Below, in pieces: positions 58,056-64,000 of a stretch of 64,000 bases of DNA; position 1 is the stretch's first letter; every line of letters starts with the position of its first letter. The translations under genes were made by a program, and so were the position numbers. Origin of the DNA: Bacteroidota bacterium (GTDB taxonomy: Bacteria > Bacteroidota > Bacteroidia > AKYH767-A > 2013-40CM-41-45); NCBI GenBank assembly GCA_003389385.1, contig QQVM01000020.1, forward strand, positions 186,001 to 250,000. The letters run 5' to 3'. The notes beneath the pieces were generated by a model that worked only from the letters and a program-made list of their open reading frames with translations, was not told the DNA's origin and did not search any database.

Positions 58056-59462
58056 ATGCCTGAAAATGCTCCATATAATCTGGATAACGCTTCTTTTCGC
58101 GACAGCGTTGCAACTATAGGTGACGACGGGAAGAGAAACTGGATTTATCCTAAAAAACCGTCAGGGAGATACCATACATACCGATTAATTGCCAGCATTG
58201 TATTTCTTTCATTCCTTTTCACAGGACCTTTTTTGCAAATAGATGGTCATCCGATGTTTCTCTTCAATATCTTAGAGAGAAAATTCATCATATTTGGATT
58301 TCCTTTCTGGCCGCAGGATTTTTTTCTTTTTGTTCTGGCCATGCTCACATTTTTTGTTTTCATCATTTTGTTTACTGCAATATTCGGAAGGCTGTGGTGT
58401 GGCTGGGCTTGCCCACAGACAATATTTATGGAAATGGTATTCCGGAAAATTGAATATTGGATAGAAGGTGACGCAGGCAGTCAGAAAAAATTGAACAATC
58501 AAAATTGGACCTCCGAAAAAATTGCCAAGAAAGCTTCAAAGCATTTTTTATTTTTCCTGATCTCTTTCATTATTTCCAATACTTTTCTTGCATACATAAT
58601 TGGAGTCGAACGTTTATGGCAATTAATGGAACATGGACCTGCGCGACATTCCGGTACATTTATTGCACTTGTGCTTTTCACTTCTGTTTTTTACGGAGTG
58701 TTTTCAAGATTTAGAGAGCAGGTTTGTCTTGTCGTTTGTCCATATGGAAGACTTCAGGGTGTCCTGCTTGACAGGAATTCGGTGGTAATAGCCTATGATT
58801 ACACACGCGGTGAACAAAGAGGAAAGATAACTAAAAACTCGGTGAGAAAGGAAGGCGACTGTATCGACTGCTCTCTTTGTGTTCAGGTATGTCCGACAGG
58901 TATCGATATCAGGAATGGAACCCAGCTTGAATGTGTGAACTGCACCGCTTGTATAGATGCTTGCGACCATGTCATGGATAAAGTTGGATTTGAAAAGGGA
59001 CTCATACGATATGCCAGCGAGAATGAAATTGCGAATAAGTCGAAATTCAAGTTTACAGGAAGGATTGCCGGTTACAGCTTGGTTTTGGCAGTTCTGTTTA
59101 CAGTGTTGGCCTCCTTTGTGGCGTTTAGGTCAGATGTCGAAGCTACCATTCTTCGAACACCGGGACAGCTTTATCAACTGATAGGCGAAGACAGTATAAG
59201 TAATCTGTATAACATTCAGCTTGTGAATAAGACTTTTAAAGATATTCCGGTTACCCTTGTTCTGAACGGCTTTAAAGGAAAAATCAGGTATGTAGGAAAT
59301 GAATTAAGTGATTTGAAAAGGGATTCAGTTTCCTCTGCCGTCTTTTTTCTGGTTTTGCCCAGAAATGAAATCGATCAATCAAAAACGAAAGTAAGTTTCA
59401 CTTTGAGTTCTGAAGGTAAGCCACTGCAGAATATTGAAACATATTTCATGGGAGTTAAATAA
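58056..59462 (+). CDS. ccoG: Cytochrome c oxidase accessory protein CcoG (FixG)
   Basis: RLWCGWACPQTIFMEMVFRKIEYWIEGD; ferredoxin CIDCSLCVQVCPTGIDIRNGTQLECVNCTACIDACD. Confidence 0.95.
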   Translation: MPENAPYNLDNASFRDSVATIGDDGKRNWIYPKKPSGRYHTYRLIASIVFLSFLFTGPFLQIDGHPMFLFNILERKFIIFGFPFWPQDFFLFVLAMLTFFVFIILFTAIFGRLWCGWACPQTIFMEMVFRKIEYWIEGDAGSQKKLNNQNWTSEKIAKKASKHFLFFLISFIISNTFLAYIIGVERLWQLMEHGPARHSGTFIALVLFTSVFYGVFSRFREQVCLVVCPYGRLQGVLLDRNSVVIAYDYTRGEQRGKITKNSVRKEGDCIDCSLCVQVCPTGIDIRNGTQLECVNCTACIDACDHVMDKVGFEKGLIRYASENEIANKSKFKFTGRIAGYSLVLAVLFTVLASFVAFRSDVEATILRTPGQLYQLIGEDSISNLYNIQLVNKTFKDIPVTLVLNGFKGKIRYVGNELSDLKRDSVSSAVFFLVLPRNEIDQSKTKVSFTLSSEGKPLQNIETYFMGVK

Positions 59463-59472
59463 AGGAGGCATT

Positions 59473-59916
59473 ATGAAAATAAACTGGGGTTGGTCTATCG
59501 TTATTGCATTGGCGATTTTCATGTCATTCATTCTTTATCTTGTATTCAGTTGCATTGGAGAGAAGGTAGAGTTGGTCGCAAAAGATTATTATGACAGAGA
59601 GTTAAGATATCAGGATCGAATCAACAAGGAAGATAATTATTCAAGGCTTAGTTCAAAGTTTCGTTTTGAGCAGGTGGATTCTGTGCTGATTGTTCATTAT
59701 CCGGAAAAGCTCCCTCATGCTGATGCATCAGGGGAAATTGTTTTCTTCCGGCCAGATGATTCCGGAAGCGATTTTATTGTTCCGGTTAAACCGGAAATCG
59801 ACAATTCTCAACTTATAAGCATGGCAGGTATCCGGAAAGGTTTATGGTTGTTGAAAATCTCCTTAAGCATGGATGGCGTTGATTATTATTCTGAACAAAA
59901 GCTGATGATTCGCTGA
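59473..59916 (+). CDS. ccoH: FixH/CcoH family protein
   Basis: MKINWGWSIVIALAIFMSFILYLVF...VAKDYYDRELRYQDRI; strong AAAGGAGG upstream. Confidence 0.88.
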   Translation: MKINWGWSIVIALAIFMSFILYLVFSCIGEKVELVAKDYYDRELRYQDRINKEDNYSRLSSKFRFEQVDSVLIVHYPEKLPHADASGEIVFFRPDDSGSDFIVPVKPEIDNSQLISMAGIRKGLWLLKISLSMDGVDYYSEQKLMIR

Positions 59917-60578
59917 TGGTATTGATGACGGCATTTGCTTTAGGTTTTTTAGGAAGTGCACATTGTATAGGTATGTGCGGACCTATTGCTGTGATGCTGC
60001 CAGGTAGAGATTCTTCATGGTTCGTTTTGATCTCCGGTCGTTTATTGTATAATGCAGGCAGAATCTCAACCTATGTAATAATGGGCTTAGCAGCAGGACT
60101 AATTGGCTTCACTTTTAGTATGAACGGGTTTCAAAAATGGCTTTCTGTGTTAACAGGTTGCGGGTTGATACTAAGTGTCAGTATTCCTTTAGTGAACAGT
60201 AAATTCAGAATTTCATTTTCCGCTATCACAAAATTAACAGTATACATTAAAGGAGCTTTTAAAAGAGTGTTTAAGTTCAAGTCTCCTCTTTCATTGTTTT
60301 TAACGGGCACTGTAACCGGATTGTTGCCCTGTGGTCTTGTTTATGTGGCAATGGCGGCTGCTGTCGCAATGGGAAGTATCAGCAATAGCTCATTGTACAT
60401 GCTTTCATTCGGTCTTGGTACTTTGCCTGTAATGTTTGCCACCTCAATTTCACACAAGTTATTCGGTGGAAAAATTGTATCTAGTTTCAGAAATCTTTAT
60501 CCTGTTCTGATTATAGTTCTGGGAATATTCCTCATTTACCGTGGTATAAGCATGAACAGTGCCTCTTGTTGTCATTGA
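59916..60578 (+). CDS. Sulfite exporter TauE/SafE family membrane protein
   Basis: FALGFLGSAHCIGMCGPIAVMLP; GLLPCGLVYVAMAAAVAMGS. Confidence 0.9.
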   Translation: MVLMTAFALGFLGSAHCIGMCGPIAVMLPGRDSSWFVLISGRLLYNAGRISTYVIMGLAAGLIGFTFSMNGFQKWLSVLTGCGLILSVSIPLVNSKFRISFSAITKLTVYIKGAFKRVFKFKSPLSLFLTGTVTGLLPCGLVYVAMAAAVAMGSISNSSLYMLSFGLGTLPVMFATSISHKLFGGKIVSSFRNLYPVLIIVLGIFLIYRGISMNSASCCH

Positions 60579-60640
60579 TTTATTCAAGACTTTGAAAATC
60601 TCTGAAATGATGGTTACATTCGTATGTAAAATGTTAAGCT

Positions 60641-61069
60641 ATGTCATTGCATGAGATGCATCTTGCATTGGGTATGTTGCTGCTTCGTCTTGTAACTGGG
60701 ATCATTTTCTTCTTTCAGGGTTATGCTAAGATTTTCCGGGTTTCAATAAAGGAGGTAGTTGAAGTGTTTAAAGAGCCTATGGATAAAACATGGATACCGA
60801 CTGCCTTTCTTAAACCTTTCGCATGGATTACTTCAATTCTTGAACTTGTAGGGGGATTTATGCTAGTCATGGGAATATTCCGCGACTTTGCGCTTTACCT
60901 GCTGGCTTTCGACTTATTTTTAGTTGCTTTTGCTTTTAGTTCGATTAAAGCAATGTGGGATATGCAATATTACTTTCCCCGATTTGTGTTTGTGCTTCTC
61001 TTGCTTATGCTGCCCCCTGAATGGGATTCACTCTGCCTTGAAACGGTCATTCCAATGCTATTCAAATAA
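60641..61069 (+). CDS. DoxX family membrane protein
   Basis: LLLRLVTGIIFFFQGYAKIF...ITSILELVGGFMLVMGIF. Confidence 0.85.
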   Translation: MSLHEMHLALGMLLLRLVTGIIFFFQGYAKIFRVSIKEVVEVFKEPMDKTWIPTAFLKPFAWITSILELVGGFMLVMGIFRDFALYLLAFDLFLVAFAFSSIKAMWDMQYYFPRFVFVLLLLMLPPEWDSLCLETVIPMLFK

Positions 61070-61097
61070 AAAGCCATCTCGATGATCCGAAATGGCT
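61065..61097 (-). terminator. Terminator for the yceI-like gene
   Basis: Minus strand AGCCATTTCGGATCATCGAGATGGCTTTTTATTTG hairpin plus T-run. Confidence 0.65.
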
Positions 61098-61123
61098 CTG
61101 AACTAGAATGACCAGAATAAAAA

Positions 61124-61693
61124 TCAGGAGGATTTCATAGGCTCATAATCAACTTTCACGGTTATTTTTGCTTCTTTGTTTACTTTGTCTCTGACAAGTG
61201 TAGGTACTTCAATATTGAAATCAGACAGCAAAATAACAAATTCAGAAATTCCTGATGTAACACTTCCGCCCTTTACGGTCAGTTTGCCTTTGGCTTCCAC
61301 TTCTTTCTTCACACCGTGAATTGTGAGTGTTCCTTTTATACTTACGTCGTACATGCCATCTTTAGACAGATTAAGCTCCGGGAAGTTCGAAATGCTTCCT
61401 TTGAAATCTGCTTTAGGAAATTTGTCGGATTCAACATAGTTTTCATTGAAATGTTCTTGCATCAGTGCCTTTTCAAAATGGAATGCTTTCATCAAAACGG
61501 CAAACTGCATTGCTCCGGTTTCAAGATCAAGCACACTGGTTGCTTTTTGATTTACAGCATGAATTGTTTCAGGGCTTGAAGGTGCAGTTGCGTCAAACTC
61601 AATTTTTCCGGTTTTGGTGAACACTCTGTTTTGAGCCGTTGTAATTCCGGCGATGAACATAAAAGTTGTGATTAACAATGCTAATTTTTTCAT
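61124..61693 (-). CDS. YceI-like periplasmic protein
   Basis: FTKTGKIEFDATAP...FPKADFKGSISNFPELNLSKDGMYDVSIKGTLTIHGVKKEVEAKGKLTV. Confidence 0.9.
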   Translation of the reverse strand: MKKLALLITTFMFIAGITTAQNRVFTKTGKIEFDATAPSSPETIHAVNQKATSVLDLETGAMQFAVLMKAFHFEKALMQEHFNENYVESDKFPKADFKGSISNFPELNLSKDGMYDVSIKGTLTIHGVKKEVEAKGKLTVKGGSVTSGISEFVILLSDFNIEVPTLVRDKVNKEAKITVKVDYEPMKSS

Positions 61694-61733
61694 ATTTTCT
61701 AATTTTAAATTTTATTATTTTTTGATTAGGTAC

Positions 61734-62102
61734 TCAACAGGTGCTTTCAGATAATTTAATTTTTTCAGGTTGAAATCCGAATAGAAGTGTATAGCCGCTG
61801 CCTCGTCTTGAACACAGGCCAAATTTCATCTTCCCGGCTTCAAGTAAAAGTTCTATCACTTCATTAGCATTACGGCTTAGAATTGATGGATACATTTTAA
61901 GTATTTCAGATGGAATAATGTTTTTCGCCACACAGTTCCACATCTTTAGTAATGGAGTGGCAGCGCTGTTTGAATATATGATTCTTCCATTACGGTTGAT
62001 TTTAAGCACTGGCAACTCAGAGTCATGCATTCTGATTTTATTTTCATCGAAGTTTACTGTACTTAAAAAATTTGTCTTTCTGTTTAAGCTTGCAGTTTTC
62101 AT
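61734..62102 (-). CDS. Stand-alone PAS-like domain protein
   Basis: DSELPVLKINRNGRIIYSNSAATPLLKMW. Confidence 0.55.
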   Translation of the reverse strand: MKTASLNRKTNFLSTVNFDENKIRMHDSELPVLKINRNGRIIYSNSAATPLLKMWNCVAKNIIPSEILKMYPSILSRNANEVIELLLEAGKMKFGLCSRRGSGYTLLFGFQPEKIKLSESTC

Positions 62103-62135
62103 AGCTTTGTGATTTGGTTAATTATTAACCTGCAA

Positions 62136-62576
62136 TTACAATGCCTGTTTTTTTTCTTCAGCCGGCAGGCATTGCACCAGAACCACGTCAATGAGGATCC
62201 CTGTGCAAAACCCTTTAATGCTTGTGCGTTTGCCCTCACTAAATTGCCCTTGTATTGGCCTGAAGCCCTTTTCAAACTGGCAACTCACAGCTGCCAGATC
62301 CGGCCCTTCGAGCATGACATTCAGATTGCCTTCCTTGTCAATACTCGAGCTTATCACGGTTCCACTTACCTGTACGACTTTACCTAAGTATTTTCCGTTG
62401 GCAGATTCTTCATCTGACTCAAATTCTGAAATCAGATCTGAACTGTCAATAAATGCCACAGGTGTTATGTTTCTCACGCTCTTATGCGGTTTGTTGTATA
62501 AGTAGATTCCGAATGCTGCTGCACCCAGGAAAACCAATACTCCAATAAGCAATATTTTATTTCTTAAATTTTTCAT
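62136..62576 (-). CDS. OB-fold (tRNA_anti-like) membrane-anchored protein
   Basis: GKYLGKVVQVSGTVISSSIDKEGNLNVMLEG...ISIKGFC-type OB pattern. Confidence 0.65.
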   Translation of the reverse strand: MKNLRNKILLIGVLVFLGAAAFGIYLYNKPHKSVRNITPVAFIDSSDLISEFESDEESANGKYLGKVVQVSGTVISSSIDKEGNLNVMLEGPDLAAVSCQFEKGFRPIQGQFSEGKRTSIKGFCTGILIDVVLVQCLPAEEKKQAL

Positions 62577-62591
62577 TTTTCTTCCTTTCGT

Positions 62592-62969
62592 TTAATTGTT
62601 CGCAGCCCCTTGTCTGATCCATTCCCTCAACTTTGAAATGTTGCAATCGCTTATTTTTCCTCCGCCTTTTGGCATGGGAGAGAATCCCTGTTGGTGTGTT
62701 ACTGAACCTAAAAGACTCCCATCTGTGATGTATGAGGCGAGAGCTGTGTAAGGTTCAAGTGTAACGCCTCCCAGCCCGACTCCTGTTCCATGACATGAAT
62801 AACAGACATTCTGCAGTATAGGTACTATGTCTTCGGAATACGTCACTGTGCCTGTGTCACATTTGTTGTAAAACTCTGTTGGGTACAATTCCTCCTGAAC
62901 ATCATAATAACAGGAATTCAAAGTTAGCATTCCGGAAATGATCAAAGGGATATTTAAACGAGATTTCAT
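62592..62969 (-). CDS. Cytochrome c-like lipoprotein
   Basis: LNSCYYD lipobox; VCYSCHGTGVGLGGVTLEPYTAL. Confidence 0.8.
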   Translation of the reverse strand: MKSRLNIPLIISGMLTLNSCYYDVQEELYPTEFYNKCDTGTVTYSEDIVPILQNVCYSCHGTGVGLGGVTLEPYTALASYITDGSLLGSVTHQQGFSPMPKGGGKISDCNISKLREWIRQGAANN

Positions 62970-62973
62970 TGAA

Positions 62974-63738
62974 CTAATTGTTTATTGCTCCGTTTTGTAC
63001 CCAGGTTCGGATTAGAGCGATTTCACAATCGCTGAGTTTTGGAGATCCTTGTGGCATCGGAGTCCAGCCGGTCTGATGGGTGATTGATCCAAGCAAGCTT
63101 CCGTTGAGAGCAGCAGAGTTGACTCCCTGATAATTACTCAGGTTTATCTGACCACTCATAACAGTGCTATTGTGACAGCCGCTGCATTTAGCAGAAATAA
63201 TTTGACTGACCTCAACAGAATATCTGCTGATGCTTGAATCACAATTGTTCTCGGTGCAATTATTATTGAGAGCGCCCTGATTTATCCATTGCGCAATTTG
63301 GTTTATCTGTGTCTGGCTTAGAGCCTGCAAGGGAAGCGGAGGCATTCTTTTATCAGGATCGTTGTCAGTTATTACTTCATATAATTCACTTGACCCCGGT
63401 CTTCCTGCTCTGATGTCGCCGTACACCATAATATTTTGGTATGAATCCAGTACAATTCCGTCCTGGTGGCTTGCAGCATCATGACATCCGCTGGTTGCAC
63501 AATTGGATACAATCAATGGCAGGATTGTGTTTTGAAAGTAAACGGAATCAGGCGAACAGGTATTAATAGGGTTGTTATTATTATTGTTATTGTTGCCATT
63601 TTGAGAGATGGTGATGCCTTCTGGAAGAATTGGTTCATGCTTGCAGGAGCTTACTGAAAGCAGGAGCAGGGTCAGAATAAAAATCAATCCAGCTATTACA
63701 AGGTCAGTTTTTATTATTTCTCCGGAATTTTTATTCAT
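62974..63738 (-). CDS. Cytochrome c-like lipoprotein, two haem-like sites
   Basis: SSCKHE lipobox; CATSGCHDAASHQDGIVLDSY; CSGCHNSTVMSGQINLSNY. Confidence 0.8.
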   Translation of the reverse strand: MNKNSGEIIKTDLVIAGLIFILTLLLLSVSSCKHEPILPEGITISQNGNNNNNNNNPINTCSPDSVYFQNTILPLIVSNCATSGCHDAASHQDGIVLDSYQNIMVYGDIRAGRPGSSELYEVITDNDPDKRMPPLPLQALSQTQINQIAQWINQGALNNNCTENNCDSSISRYSVEVSQIISAKCSGCHNSTVMSGQINLSNYQGVNSAALNGSLLGSITHQTGWTPMPQGSPKLSDCEIALIRTWVQNGAINN

Positions 63739-64000
63739 TGTCTTATCGTAAAAATTCTATGATGAAATTCAATAGTAAATATAGCCTGATGTCCCCTTAA
63801 AGGATTGGAAATGTTGCTGAACCGGAAGATTCACATGCTGAACCGGAATAAATGCTGGAAAGATAAAATTCTGAGCAAAACATGAAGAGCCTTTACTGTC
63901 TACATGCTTGTCAATCTGGAATCGATTTATAATTCCTATTTAAGATTTACACTTGTTCTTCGCCTGCGAGCCAGTTTTTAAAATGCGGAGATCTCTCTGT

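Noticed and set aside
60607-60620. ATGATGGTTACATT upstream of doxX-like gene
   Set aside because: Too many mismatches in the right arm, and the standard offset falls inside the CDS.
63571-63597. Trinucleotide-like tract encoding poly-Asn
   Set aside because: Mixed AAT/AAC codons; looks like a linker after a lipobox rather than a phase-variable repeat.
1-64000. CRISPR arrays, rRNA, tRNA, transposases or integrases
   Set aside because: No regular short direct repeats with spacers, no rRNA-like stretches and no transposase/integrase ORFs recognised; small ncRNAs or tRNAs could still be missed by eye.

Overview
This window comes from a Bacteroidetes-type chromosome: T9SS type A and B sorting tails, SprB/PKD repeats, TAnnTTTG -7 promoters, CcoNO fusion. 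About 45 genes can be supported; I saw no rRNA, tRNA, CRISPR array or transposase. The left part (1-16.5 kb) holds secreted/adhesin-like proteins and a large GT2-GH26-GH fusion protein. The rest (16.7-63.7 kb) reads as a low-oxygen / nitrosative / copper / stress island: three tandem-domain universal stress proteins, Hsp20, DnaJ-type CbpA, baeRF, a PAS histidine kinase with a receiver-Crp fusion regulator, a Cys-rich Crp/Fnr regulator, Ric (YtfE/ScdA), NorC, tyrosine phenol-lyase, tryptophanase, NorB, two MbnP/MbnH-like pairs, class II ribonucleotide reductase, QueD, HemN, OsmC, a cbb3 oxidase locus (ccoI-S-NO-Q-P-G-H plus a SafE-like gene), DoxX, YceI and cytochrome-type lipoproteins. Main discoveries: (1) a recurring FNR-like palindrome ATGAY-N4-RTCAT in about 11 intergenic regions, in most cases with a TAnnTTTG-like -7 element starting 29.5 bp (+/-1) from its centre; (2) a ric-norC-TPL-tnaA-norB gene order in which two aromatic amino-acid lyases separate the NO reductase subunits; (3) two diverged MbnP/MbnH pairs, both next to the palindrome; (4) a single-polypeptide glycan synthase with two glycosidase-like domains. 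All family calls come from reading motifs; no database search was run.
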